Origin: Methylophaga sp.
GTDB lineage: Bacteria > Pseudomonadota > Gammaproteobacteria > Nitrosococcales > Methylophagaceae
Assembly (NCBI GenBank): GCA_002706095.1
Contig: PAJP01000008.1
Span: forward strand, 85,823 to 149,822
Direction of reading: 5' to 3'
Length of the DNA: 64,000 bases
The notes under the pieces are model-generated. The model saw only the letters and a program-made list of their open reading frames with translations, was not told the origin of the DNA and searched no databases. Within the stretch, counting starts at the first letter, position 1. Each line of letters starts with the position of its first letter. The position numbers and the translations under genes were made by a program. Positions 21,624-28,883 of the stretch are shown piece after piece.

Positions 21624-22595
21624 TTACTTTAAATGTTTATAAAATTCTACTATTACATCTACTGTCCAACCATTTCCGATCATTTTAAACCTCTGTGTGT
21701 AACTTACTCCCTCTGTGTAATTGTCAGATAGGGTTTGTAGCCTTTCGCATTCAATGGGTGATAGTCTTCTACAATACTCTTCTATCACTCCATAAGGGAC
21801 TCCTTTATACATATTTGCCGTAAGACAAGATGCTTTACCTTCTATCGGGTTAGAGTGATAAGTCCAACGAGGTTTACCGTTCCTCTCTCTGTTCATATAG
21901 TCAATAGCCTTATCTGATAATATAAGAGAGTCTTTCTGTACAGTTGTAAGTGCATTTGATTTTTCTGTGCCATTTAACTCTAACCTTTGATAAGTACCCC
22001 CCTCTTTCTTATATCTACCTCTTTTAGCTGCTCCCCAATAAACTGTCTTATCTTCTACTATATCTTTTAAAAGTAATCCTTTATCTTCGGGTTCTACTAC
22101 CCCTTCTATGTTTGTCCAATAAAATCTAGCCCTATTTTGTGCAGATACTAAATTACTGTTTATAAGATGCTTATTGACTTTACCTAGTGCCTTTTCAGTA
22201 TGAAATGTAATATACTCTTCAAATTCTCTCTTCATTCTTACGTTCTCCATAAGAAATTTAGCTTTTGGGTTGTGTTTTATAACATTACTGATAATATCTA
22301 ACATTGTCCAAAATAACATACCTCTTGGATCTCTATCTCCAAGCTGTTTTCCCGCTAAACTCCAACTTTGGCAAGGAAATCCTCCTGATACTAGATCAAT
22401 AGAACTCCAATCTATATCCCAATCCCTCCAATTAGTAACATCCCCTAATTGAATTGTGTTTGGATAATTTTTTTGAGCTATTTTTATTGCATATTTATCT
22501 ATTTCGCTTGCAAAATAGTTGTCTACTTTTACTCCTGCTCTTTCTAAAGCTACTTGACCGCAACTCATCCCATCAAAGAGAGACAATACATTCAT
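21624..22595 (-). CDS. DNA (cytosine-5-)-methyltransferase
   Basis: Transfers a methyl group from SAM to carbon 5 of cytosine in DNA, probably to protect phage DNA from restriction. The start MNVLSLFDGMSCGQVALERA is motif I (the F-D-G SAM loop). GGFPCQSWSLAG is motif IV with the catalytic Cys, MENV is motif VI, and RFKMIGNGWTVDVI is motif X. About 323 residues is normal for a stand-alone enzyme. The longer in-frame start would overlap the promoter box, so the shorter one is used. No cognate restriction enzyme is adjacent, so it is an orphan. Confidence 0.9.
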   Translation of the reverse strand: MNVLSLFDGMSCGQVALERAGVKVDNYFASEIDKYAIKIAQKNYPNTIQLGDVTNWRDWDIDWSSIDLVSGGFPCQSWSLAGKQLGDRDPRGMLFWTMLDIISNVIKHNPKAKFLMENVRMKREFEEYITFHTEKALGKVNKHLINSNLVSAQNRARFYWTNIEGVVEPEDKGLLLKDIVEDKTVYWGAAKRGRYKKEGGTYQRLELNGTEKSNALTTVQKDSLILSDKAIDYMNRERNGKPRWTYHSNPIEGKASCLTANMYKGVPYGVIEEYCRRLSPIECERLQTLSDNYTEGVSYTQRFKMIGNGWTVDVIVEFYKHLK

Positions 22596-22613
22596 AATTA
22601 TTAGTTTATACCT

Positions 22614-22622
22614 GCAAATATA
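22614..22622 (-). promoter_or_regulatory. promoter -7 box for the methyltransferase
   Basis: On the minus strand TATATTTGC lies about 19 bases before the ATG. No clear -33 box is placed at the usual distance because a terminator stem occupies it. Confidence 0.4.
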
Positions 22623-22625
22623 AAA

Positions 22626-22657
22626 CAAAAAACCCAACTAAACTAATAATTGGGGTA
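22626..22657 (-). terminator. intrinsic terminator
   Basis: On the minus strand CCCCAA, 12 bases, TTGGG then TTTTTTG. It ends the transcript from upstream, and the promoter for the methyltransferase follows immediately. Confidence 0.6.
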
Positions 22658-22672
22658 ATTTTAGCAGTTATT

Positions 22673-22849
22673 TTAGTATTCTGTTTCTAAATAGCCATTT
22701 ACTGCTTGATAAACTACATCTTCATCTAATAGCTGTAATAAACCATCTTCTCCGTAGTAAACTGTATCTCCTTCCATCCACTCTTCCGCTAAATCTTCAA
22801 GTGTTAAGTTTACAAAATCTCTATTTGTTATGTGATAAAATCTTCTCAT
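22673..22849 (-). CDS. acidic hypothetical protein, 58 aa
   Basis: The frame MRRFYHITNRDFVNLTLEDL continues with strongly acidic segments (GEDGLLQLLDEDVVYQAV). It overlaps the upstream stop by four bases. No family was recognised. Confidence 0.55.
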   Translation of the reverse strand: MRRFYHITNRDFVNLTLEDLAEEWMEGDTVYYGEDGLLQLLDEDVVYQAVNGYLETEY

Positions 22850-23040
22850 ACTACTGTTTTTTCTGTTGTTAGTTCATCTTCGTCGCAAAATACCTCTCTA
22901 TCAAATCCTAACCCTATCATATAACCCCATTTTTCATCACTAGCAGAATAAGTAGCTCTTAAAACTATCCCCACTTCAGACTCAGGGGTTATATGAAACA
23001 CTTTTTGATATTTGGTGAATTTTGGGTCTTTGATTACCAT
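22846..23040 (-). CDS. hypothetical protein, 64 aa
   Basis: A small beta-rich protein (KYQKVFHITPESEVGIVLRA, then KWGYMIGLGFDREVF) that looks like a compact barrel. It follows the co-chaperonin gene after 21 bases. Function is unknown. Confidence 0.6.
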   Translation of the reverse strand: MVIKDPKFTKYQKVFHITPESEVGIVLRATYSASDEKWGYMIGLGFDREVFCDEDELTTEKTVV

Positions 23041-23061
23041 TTTTGTACGTTTTTAAGCATA

Positions 23062-23385
23062 TTATTTTACTTGTGACCACTGCTCAGGTGTAAAATATGC
23101 GTAAATTTGATGACTTTGAGCAATAACGTGATAATCTTCTCCTAACAAATCCTCTTCTGCGTGTCCATTAACGCTGTACACTAAAATATCACCTACTTCT
23201 AGGTTTGGGACTTTCTCTTTTATGTTTTCTCCTATAATAAATACCTCTCCCGACACTAAATTACCTGTCGAAACTTGATTTTCAGATTTTGCATCCTTTG
23301 GTATATAAATACCTGAGTCGGTTTTCTCTTTTCTTTTATGAGGCTTAACCCAAATTCTGTCTACACTATTAAATTTACTCTTCAT
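23062..23385 (-). CDS. GroES-like co-chaperonin, 107 aa
   Basis: The pattern DRIWVKPHKRKEKTDSGIYI, followed by GEVFIIGENI, VGDILVYSVNGHAEEDL, and GEDYHVIAQSHQIYAYF, matches the GroES fold from its first strand to its last. The GHAEEDL stretch lies where the strand before the C-terminal half of GroES runs, and QVSTGNLVSG lies where the mobile loop is expected. Phage co-chaperonins such as T4 gp31 replace host GroES for folding the capsid protein, so that role is likely here. It sits with DNA genes in an overlapping operon. Confidence 0.75.
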   Translation of the reverse strand: MKSKFNSVDRIWVKPHKRKEKTDSGIYIPKDAKSENQVSTGNLVSGEVFIIGENIKEKVPNLEVGDILVYSVNGHAEEDLLGEDYHVIAQSHQIYAYFTPEQWSQVK

Positions 23386-23560
23386 TTTTATAATCTTCTT
23401 TTGCGGCTTTTTGTGCCTCTAAATATTGTCTATTAAATTCTACTATGTCTTTTTCAAAATCCCCTGTCATATTATCATATTGTTGATTAAGCATACTCCA
23501 ATCATTTAACATTTGATAAAGTTCAACGGCTTGTTTACTTATGTTATTTTTCTTTGACAT
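23375..23560 (-). CDS. helical hypothetical protein, 61 aa
   Basis: Helical throughout, with KQAVELYQMLNDWSMLNQQY and an acidic/basic tail. Its stop overlaps the co-chaperonin start by 11 bases. It may be a small assembly partner; no family was recognised. Confidence 0.6.
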   Translation of the reverse strand: MSKKNNISKQAVELYQMLNDWSMLNQQYDNMTGDFEKDIVEFNRQYLEAQKAAKEDYKNEE

Positions 23561-23840
23561 ACTCTAAAAGTTGTTCTTTTAAACTACTATATGATTCATT
23601 ATCAACATCATCAGGAGTTCCACCTAAAGCAACAGTAATATTTTTATTATTAATGATAGCTTTTACACCGTAATTACCATTAGAATAACTTACATAAGAT
23701 AAGTAGGAGCAAGTTTTACCAAGCTCCCCTTTTAATTTATTTATATTCTGTTTGTGATACAGGGCTTTTATTTGCCAAGGTTGTTGTTGAGGTACATCTA
23801 AACCTGCTTTTCTTAAATCTACTATCTCTTGCTCCCCCAT
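23544..23840 (-). CDS. hypothetical protein, 98 aa
   Basis: Gln-rich early segment (DVPQQQPWQIKALYHKQNIN), a strand-rich middle (SYSNGNYGVKAIINNKNITV) and a helical C-terminus. It overlaps the genes on both sides. Function is unknown. Confidence 0.6.
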   Translation of the reverse strand: MGEQEIVDLRKAGLDVPQQQPWQIKALYHKQNINKLKGELGKTCSYLSYVSYSNGNYGVKAIINNKNITVALGGTPDDVDNESYSSLKEQLLEYVKEK

Positions 23841-24268
23841 TAGTCTTCTACTTTTTGTAATTGCGGTTGTTGAAATTCTTTATACTTCTCAGCAAGTTCA
23901 TCTAACTTAATACCATTGCCTTTATCTACATTTTTTATATGCCAGTCGTTTAAAATGCTTAGCATTTGCATAATTCTTTGACCTGTAGGAGAAACATATT
24001 CATCAGGTGTTGCAGACATAGTAGCATCTACATCAAAAACTCTTTGAGCTACATCTCTATTTTTGTCCGTGACTTTTTTAATCTCTTTTCCTGTTTTAGC
24101 ATTTACATACTTAAATCTCAGTCTAGAACTTTGCTTAATATCATCATCTAGTACTTGTGACAGTAAAGATCTTAACATATCTAATGTTTGCCCATTAATT
24201 TCAAACTTAGCGTTGTTCTCAAATCCGTATTCTGCGTAATCTAATTCTTCTTTTTTATTTTCGCTCAT
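23840..24268 (-). CDS. hypothetical protein, 142 aa
   Basis: The central part is basic (FKYVNAKTGKEIKKVTDKNR) and the end is helical (KLDELAEKYKEFQQPQLQKV), with MSATPDEYVSPTGQRIMQML between them. It follows a structured intergenic element and leads the block up to the methyltransferase. No family was recognised. Confidence 0.65.
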   Translation of the reverse strand: MSENKKEELDYAEYGFENNAKFEINGQTLDMLRSLLSQVLDDDIKQSSRLRFKYVNAKTGKEIKKVTDKNRDVAQRVFDVDATMSATPDEYVSPTGQRIMQMLSILNDWHIKNVDKGNGIKLDELAEKYKEFQQPQLQKVED

Positions 24269-24288
24269 TTATTCTGTGGTTTTTAATA

Positions 24289-24384
24289 AACTCTGTGTGT
24301 TGCAAGGCGACTCTATTCGAAGGGCATAAAAGGACTCTTTATTTTTACCTTTACTAGCTTAGGTGTTCCTACCGACACAGAGTT
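24289..24384 (-). ncRNA. candidate structured RNA element in an operon
   Basis: Ten perfectly paired bases (AACTCTGTGT with ACACAGAGTT) close an internal region of 76 bases that can form further short stems. It lies between two same-strand genes with no promoter box, so it would be part of the transcript. It could be a processing site or structured regulatory element. It does not have a tRNA cloverleaf. Confidence 0.4.
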
Positions 24385-24748
24385 ATATTCTTATTAATTT
24401 TTCAAATTGTTTTTCTGCTATTAACCCTACTCTGCTTGGATGCGGATCGTGGTATAACTTACCCTTTTTATATATTACAATATGATAAGTGCCTCTCACT
24501 GTATTACCTGAAACCAAATAATAGTCATCATTACTTAAATGACCATCGATAGATTTCAACTCATAACCTTCTTTTTCAAGGTAATCTATAAGCAGGTGAT
24601 ACCAACCCCCTTCATCTTCATAGTACTCCTGTATTTGTAAAACATCTTCTGGACTATCTTTATCCAGAAGACAAGCTAGTACTGTTGGTAAACAATTCCC
24701 TAGAGATTTCGGAGGATTGTGTAATCTTGTTTGGGTTAATTTTTTCAT
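24383..24748 (-). CDS. papain-fold cysteine peptidase-like protein, 121 aa
   Basis: The segment KSLGNCLPTVLACLLDKDSP contains the Cys-helix arrangement. A later RGTYHIVIYKKGKLYHDPHP has the His and Asp expected of a C39- or papain-like triad (Cys19, His89, Asp101). Similar small phage and bacterial proteins exist, mostly without known substrate. It may be a peptidase or an inactive relative acting as a modifier. I chose the ATG rather than the upstream TTG. Confidence 0.55.
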   Translation of the reverse strand: MKKLTQTRLHNPPKSLGNCLPTVLACLLDKDSPEDVLQIQEYYEDEGGWYHLLIDYLEKEGYELKSIDGHLSNDDYYLVSGNTVRGTYHIVIYKKGKLYHDPHPSRVGLIAEKQFEKLIRI

Positions 24749-24757
24749 TATCAACTA

Positions 24758-25480
24758 TTAGCCAAAAGGTAAATCCGACATATCATCGTCGTCATAATTA
24801 CCCGCAGGTTCAAATGCTTCTTTTGGACTAGCTTTTGGAACTGATGTACTTGGTTTAGAAGTAGTATTTGTCTGAGATTGTTCTTGACTGCCTTCCCACT
24901 TCAATCTTTCTGTCTGTTGCTCTAGTACGCCTAGTAAGTAATCGTCTTTCTTTTCTAAAGAGGAGGCAGAAGGTTTGTTTTTACTTAATTTTTTTACCCA
25001 TTCGATAGCAGGAATATCTCCTTCTACTAACTTACCATTTTTATAATAAGCATTTGTCATTTCAGGTTTAATTTTTACGCCGTCAACTTTAATCGAGATT
25101 CCAATTTTAGCATATTTCTCTCCGTCAGGGGTAAAATTATATCCTCGAACAGTGGTTAATTTACCTTTTTCTAGATGAGGTAAGATTTTAATTAGGCTTT
25201 CTGCGTAAGTAGCTACATTTCCACGCTGATCATATAAATCAACAGGTACATAATAAACCTCTTCTCCGTTTTTAATATTCATAGAAATCTGCTGCCCAAA
25301 AGACCCATCATAAACTGAAACAGACTCTAGAATACCTTCTACTTCTTCATAATACTTTCTGTAAGAGGTGTTCCCCTTAGATGAGGTATGCTCTACATAA
25401 TCCTCCTTTTTCTCTTTACTGTAATCAAAGAACTTACCGCTCCCAAATTCCAATTGCAAATAATTTTTGTTAATCGCCAT
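24758..25480 (-). CDS. single-stranded DNA-binding protein, phage type
   Basis: A 240-residue protein with a beta-rich first 150 residues suited to an OB fold, then a Ser/Thr/Gln-rich linker (SQEQSQTNTTSKPSTSVPKA) and the acidic tip DDDDMSDLPFG. An acidic tail ending in Pro-Phe or Leu-Pro-Phe-Gly is the hallmark of SSB partner-binding tips. It coats single-stranded DNA and recruits replication and recombination partners. The RecA and primase genes lie nearby. It has a host-type promoter. Confidence 0.75.
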   Translation of the reverse strand: MAINKNYLQLEFGSGKFFDYSKEKKEDYVEHTSSKGNTSYRKYYEEVEGILESVSVYDGSFGQQISMNIKNGEEVYYVPVDLYDQRGNVATYAESLIKILPHLEKGKLTTVRGYNFTPDGEKYAKIGISIKVDGVKIKPEMTNAYYKNGKLVEGDIPAIEWVKKLSKNKPSASSLEKKDDYLLGVLEQQTERLKWEGSQEQSQTNTTSKPSTSVPKASPKEAFEPAGNYDDDDMSDLPFG

Positions 25481-25509
25481 TTTTTATTTTATTGTTTAAT
25501 TTTATTAAT

Positions 25510-25541
25510 GCAAATATACTATTTATTTATCCACTATCCAA
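25510..25541 (-). promoter_or_regulatory. host-type promoter for SSB
   Basis: On the minus strand TTGG, about 20 bases, TATATTTGC, matching the Bacteroidota sigma consensus. It lies just upstream of the SSB start. Confidence 0.6.
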
Positions 25542-26019
25542 CTAAAAAACCTAAAAAGAATGAAAAAATTAATAAAAATCCTAAGATAACTAACCCTACC
25601 TTCAATTCTTTACTAATACCTTCTTCTTTTTTAGGGTTAAGCAGGTCTTCTATCTCTTCTATCGACTCTTCTACCATAATAATTTTGCCATTTAGAAATT
25701 CAATCTCTGTGAAATCCTCTTCTTGTGTCATAGTAAAATATTCAGTAGAGTTAATAAGTATATCAACGTTATAACTATAATAATCCTCCTCGCCAAATTT
25801 AACTTCTACACTCTCAGGTATATTTTCTTTAGTTTCAAGGTAATTACTGGGGTCTATCCCCATATCCTCATACCATTGTGCTGTTCTACCTTGCTCATCC
25901 CTTGGCTCATCTTTAATATCTAATTCTCTAAGTCTCTCTGCCTCTTTATATGCATTCTCTAGTCTTTGAGTAGCTTCGTCTGTTAAATCAGATCTGATTT
26001 CTGTTAGTTTTATATTCAT
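25534..26019 (-). CDS. C-terminally anchored membrane protein, 161 aa
   Basis: A charged soluble N-terminal domain of about 135 residues is followed by KVGLVILGFLLIFSFFLGFL, a C-terminal transmembrane helix. Such tail-anchored proteins may localise phage replication or protect against host defences. It overlaps the upstream gene by four bases. No family was recognised. Confidence 0.6.
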   Translation of the reverse strand: MNIKLTEIRSDLTDEATQRLENAYKEAERLRELDIKDEPRDEQGRTAQWYEDMGIDPSNYLETKENIPESVEVKFGEEDYYSYNVDILINSTEYFTMTQEEDFTEIEFLNGKIIMVEESIEEIEDLLNPKKEEGISKELKVGLVILGFLLIFSFFLGFLVG

Positions 26020-26450
26020 TTAACTGTTTTATTTCTTAAATACATTTCTAATCTTGCTATTGCGTTCCAAGCCTCTGCTACGTGATGATCTTCGTCTTTA
26101 TCTTCACCTATACCTAAAGCGTGTCTAAATTGTGCATTCCCATACTCTTCTTCTGCGTTTTCTACTCTTGAAAAATTCTGCCAATCTTCATCATACTCTT
26201 TATACTTTTCGTGGCCATATAAAGACCGTAAAGATAAAGCTTCGATAGCATTTTTCATTTGTTTACAGAAAGTAAATATAGGCGCTTTTGGTTTGTCTTG
26301 TGATTCTTTTTTACCTATAAGGTAATTTCTAAAACCACTATTAACTTCGTTTACAAGTGTCTTTCTAGATTGCACTTCTTCAGGACTAAATACCTCTATG
26401 TTTTTAATATTCCCTTGCTCCCAAAAAGTATGCGTTACATTATCTTCCAT
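26016..26450 (-). CDS. dATP/dGTP diphosphohydrolase-like protein (DUF5664 type)
   Basis: The C-terminal half reads FCKQMKNAIEALSLRSLYGH, then EKYKEYDEDWQNF, QFRHALGIGEDKDEDHHVAE and AWNAIARLEMYL. This matches the metal-binding helical core of phage DUF5664 nucleotide hydrolases (E-K-Y, D-x-x-H-x-x-x-A-x-x-N). Members in some phages remove dATP to favour modified purines. No adenylosuccinate-synthase-like gene is in this window, so nucleotide-pool adjustment is the safer reading. Confidence 0.6.
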   Translation of the reverse strand: MEDNVTHTFWEQGNIKNIEVFSPEEVQSRKTLVNEVNSGFRNYLIGKKESQDKPKAPIFTFCKQMKNAIEALSLRSLYGHEKYKEYDEDWQNFSRVENAEEEYGNAQFRHALGIGEDKDEDHHVAEAWNAIARLEMYLRNKTVK

Positions 26451-26451
26451 A

Positions 26452-27105
26452 TTACTTTAAATACTCTATAATTTTATTTATACAATCGTTTCTATGGTTT
26501 TCTGTAAGTTCTACCCATCCTACAAGCCCTGAATCTCTTAATTTTTCAATAGTGTAATAACAAGAACTACTATTTATAGATTTATGTATTTGCTCTTTAC
26601 TAAGAGTAAAAATCATTTTACTATCTTTTCCTAAACGAGTCAACACCTCTACAAATTCTTTGTATGTAAGATCTTCTGCCTCATCAATAAGCATAATATC
26701 ACTATTTATAGTATTCCCTTTAATCTTCCCTATATACTGAATCTTTAAGGTATCTTCCTTCAACATTTTCTCTGTTGTACTTTTTGCTTGGCAAACATTA
26801 AAATTATCTAATATTGGCTGCATTTCTAAAGCTAGCTTCTCATTTACCGAACCAGGGAGAGCCCCCAGACCTTTATCTGGTATATAAGGTCTAGAAATTA
26901 TTATACTGTTAAACTCTTTCTTTCTAAACTCTTTTATTGCAGCCCCTACAGCACCTGCGGTTTTACCTGTGCCCCATAAACCTTCTACAAAAACTACATC
27001 ATATTCATAAAGTAACTCTGTTACTTTTTTTTGTTCGGGGGTAAGGTTGATATTCAACCTAGGTTCTGTTTTTAATTTTCTCTTTTCTTTGTTTGTTTTT
27101 GGCAT
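26452..27105 (-). CDS. PhoH-like ATPase, 217 aa
   Basis: Walker A is GLWGTGKT at about residues 43-50, Walker B is SDIMLIDEAED at about 133-143, and RPYIPDKGLGALPGSVNEKL is the conserved PhoH signature between them. The family is an RNA-binding or helicase-like ATPase found in many phages. It is tightly spaced with the diphosphohydrolase, suggesting a nucleotide and RNA metabolism block. Its exact role is not known. Confidence 0.8.
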   Translation of the reverse strand: MPKTNKEKRKLKTEPRLNINLTPEQKKVTELLYEYDVVFVEGLWGTGKTAGAVGAAIKEFRKKEFNSIIISRPYIPDKGLGALPGSVNEKLALEMQPILDNFNVCQAKSTTEKMLKEDTLKIQYIGKIKGNTINSDIMLIDEAEDLTYKEFVEVLTRLGKDSKMIFTLSKEQIHKSINSSSCYYTIEKLRDSGLVGWVELTENHRNDCINKIIEYLK

Positions 27106-27108
27106 ATT

Positions 27109-27189
27109 TTAGTCTATAAATTTAAATCGTTTACCTCCTGTTTGATTTCTTTCTCCTCTACAAACTCTTCCTATATTTACTTTCTCCAT
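27109..27189 (-). CDS. very small basic protein, 26 aa
   Basis: The frame MEKVNIGRVCRGERNQTGGK ends RFKFID. It lies between the membrane protein and PhoH with a few bases on each side. It is real only if the reading is conserved elsewhere; otherwise this is leader sequence. Confidence 0.35.
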   Translation of the reverse strand: MEKVNIGRVCRGERNQTGGKRFKFID

Positions 27190-27222
27190 ACAAAGGTAAT
27201 AAGTTTCTATATTTTTTATGCA

Positions 27223-27531
27223 CTATAGCGTATACTCTTCTTCAGTTAGTAGTTCTTTATCTTTTAGTTCCTTTAATAATTTTATTCTATCGTCAAAACT
27301 GTTTGCTTCTTTAATCACTTGTTTTTCTTTTAAAACTTCGGGCGAGTTTTGTATTCTATAATTATTTATACCCAACAGAATTAATATTGAAATCCATTGT
27401 AAGGGTGGGAAAATAATACAGATTAGTAAAAATGCTTTTTGAGCTTTAGTAAATTTATCCGACTGATAAACATATAATGAAGAAGCTATGACTCCGCCAA
27501 CTATTAATCCAACTCCAATACTTTTATCCAT
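27223..27531 (-). CDS. membrane protein with truncated SHOCT domain, 102 aa
   Basis: Two hydrophobic segments (IGVGLIVGGVIASSLYVY and FLLICIIFPPLQWISILILL) suggest two membrane helices. The C-terminal FDDRIKLLKELKDKELLTEE is the start of a SHOCT short helical domain, but the frame stops at EYTL, where the family normally continues. SHOCT domains oligomerise or attach proteins to membranes. Its phage role is unknown. Confidence 0.6.
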   Translation of the reverse strand: MDKSIGVGLIVGGVIASSLYVYQSDKFTKAQKAFLLICIIFPPLQWISILILLGINNYRIQNSPEVLKEKQVIKEANSFDDRIKLLKELKDKELLTEEEYTL

Positions 27532-27586
27532 TAATCTTAATTTTCTCTAAAAATAGTTATATTTAACAAATTCTAAAATTTATATT

Positions 27587-27817
27587 ATGGCATTAGAAGT
27601 AATCACAAAACCTGCTCAAATTACCGAAGATATGAGTCTCTATCTAAAAATAAGTATAGAGACCTCTAATAAACATATCGAACAAATGGCGGCAGATTTA
27701 AGAAAATCTCCTATCAATAATTTAGACCCAAAAGACGGTAGAAAAGCTATAATTACATTATCCGTAAACGAAAAAACTGGGTCAATTGAACAAAATAGGG
27801 AGTTTATACTTCCATAG
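27587..27817 (+). CDS. plus-strand hypothetical protein, 76 aa
   Basis: It starts MALEVITKPAQITEDMSLYL and has an ADLRKSPINNLDPKDGRKAI middle. The gene is on the opposite strand to the surrounding block and converges on 27804-28004 with 14 bases of overlap. The upstream segment TTTATATTATG resembles that of the other plus-strand gene at 28227. Function is unknown. Confidence 0.55.
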   Translation: MALEVITKPAQITEDMSLYLKISIETSNKHIEQMAADLRKSPINNLDPKDGRKAIITLSVNEKTGSIEQNREFILP

Positions 27818-28004
27818 GTTGTTTAATAAACGTATCTATCATTCCGTGAGCCATTTTCTCATATGTTCTTATTTCATATCCATTTTGTTGACACATTTTA
27901 ATTGCGGAAAGTAGCTTCCCTATTTCCTGCGTTGTTGGTTTTGAAATTTCTAAATAATTTTTATTAGGTTTAATCCAATAATCTAATTGTTTTTCTACAC
28001 TCAT
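27804..28004 (-). CDS. hypothetical protein, 66 aa
   Basis: I chose the ATG giving MSVEKQLDYWIKPNKNYLEI. The helical TTQEIGKLLSAIKMCQQNGY is followed by GMIDTFIKQ. It converges with the plus-strand gene at 27587. It may be the partner in a two-gene unit, but no toxin or antitoxin motif is evident. Confidence 0.5.
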   Translation of the reverse strand: MSVEKQLDYWIKPNKNYLEISKPTTQEIGKLLSAIKMCQQNGYEIRTYEKMAHGMIDTFIKQPMEV

Positions 28005-28023
28005 TGTTGTTTTTGCATTTCTC

Positions 28024-28158
28024 ACAACGTGTTTGTATATGAAAAGTAACGTGTTGATTTGCGTTATTTTTCAGCCGTTGTTGTTTGTTGCGTGATAAAC
28101 TTTTCTCTCGGGTTATCACTTGCCGAAGTTATTTTTTATATACGGTGTTGTACGTAGG
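28024..28158. repeat. attC-like imperfect palindrome (site E)
   Basis: The left arm ACAACGTGTTTGTATATGAAAAGTAAC and the reverse complement of the right arm (ACAAC, CCG, TATATAAAAAATAAC) pair at 13 of 15 positions in the inner segment. The left arm carries three additional bases, like the extrahelical bases of attC. An internal stem GTGATAA, 16 bases, TTATCAC also forms. Confidence 0.6.
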
Positions 28159-28226
28159 CTTTTTATTTTCAGATTGTTGTTTATCAGTCCAAATATTTTT
28201 CTAAATTAGTCAAAAACTTTTATATT

Positions 28227-28442
28227 ATGTCAAACATAAAATTACACTCGATAGTAAAACTGAAAGCTGAACCTAATTCGGGTGAAATGGTTGTCGAAGA
28301 TATCAAATCATCTTATCGTAACTTTCCACACGCTACATCTGAAAATCCTGTTGTATTCGTTAAATTTTGGAATCCTAAAACGCACAATTACGAGTTTGCT
28401 CAATTCTACTCACAAGTCCTTATAGTTGTTGATAAAGAGTAA
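28227..28442 (+). CDS. plus-strand protein, DUF2158-like, 71 aa
   Basis: The pattern SIVKLKAEPNSGEMVVEDIK, then PVVFVKFWNPKTHNYEFAQF, resembles the VxLKSGxPxMTV and V-x-W-F layout of small DUF2158 proteins of unknown function. It lies alone between two attC-like palindromes, in plus orientation. It converges with 28406-28576 and overlaps it by 37 bases. Confidence 0.5.
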   Translation: MSNIKLHSIVKLKAEPNSGEMVVEDIKSSYRNFPHATSENPVVFVKFWNPKTHNYEFAQFYSQVLIVVDKE

Positions 28443-28576
28443 ACTTTTTCTCTTTCCATTAAGTCAGTTACGTAATCATACATCATTTTAAAACTTGTTA
28501 CGTTGTCAGTTTTATTCAGTATTGTTTTTATTATGTAACTGATTGTTTCTTTTTCTAATTTTTGTTCTGTGTTCAT
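28406..28576 (-). CDS. hypothetical helical protein, 56 aa
   Basis: The frame MNTEQKLEKETISYIIKTIL continues helically (NVTSFKMMYDYVTDLM). It has a host-type promoter at 28660-28691 reading across palindrome F. It converges on the plus-strand gene. No toxin signature is apparent. Confidence 0.5.
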   Translation of the reverse strand: MNTEQKLEKETISYIIKTILNKTDNVTSFKMMYDYVTDLMEREKVYSLSTTIRTCE

Positions 28577-28594
28577 ACGTTTTTTAGCTTACGT

Positions 28595-28645
28595 ACAACG
28601 TGTTTGTATATGGCGCGTTTTAATGCGTTATATACTCTGTTGTGC
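28595..28645. repeat. attC-like imperfect palindrome (site F)
   Basis: The left arm ACAACGTGTTTGTATATGGCG is identical to that of site E over 18 bases. The right arm, reversed, starts ACAAC and then TATATAACGCATT. At 51 bp it is the most compact copy and it bounds the cassette with site E. Confidence 0.6.
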
Positions 28646-28659
28646 TGATTAATATTATA

Positions 28660-28691
28660 CAAATATAAAACAAATATTTTTATAATCCAAA
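28660..28691 (-). promoter_or_regulatory. host-type promoter TTTG-N20-TATATTTG
   Basis: On the minus strand TTTG, 20 bases, TATATTTG. It lies at the end of the gene that stops at 28680 and reads through palindrome F into the gene starting at 28576. Confidence 0.6.
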
Positions 28692-28880
28692 TTTTTTATC
28701 TAAAAACTGAAAAATAATTTGCTCGGCATATCCTGAAGGTACTCCTCTATACATCATACACCATTTAGAAAATAATTGTTCAAATTGATCTATATCTTTG
28801 ACTTTACCGCCCATTTCTAAGTAATACATAAACAGAGGATTTTCTTTTGTTTTTAGTATTCTATATTCACCTCTTGTCAA
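28680..28880 (-). CDS. conserved hypothetical protein, 66 aa
   Basis: The sequence is mixed, with MTRGEYRILKTKENPLFMYY near the start and SGYAEQIIFQFLDKKFG at the end. It follows the HNH endonuclease after a few bases and is probably co-transcribed with it. No function is known. Confidence 0.6.
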   Translation of the reverse strand: MTRGEYRILKTKENPLFMYYLEMGGKVKDIDQFEQLFSKWCMMYRGVPSGYAEQIIFQFLDKKFGL

Positions 28881-28883
28881 AAT

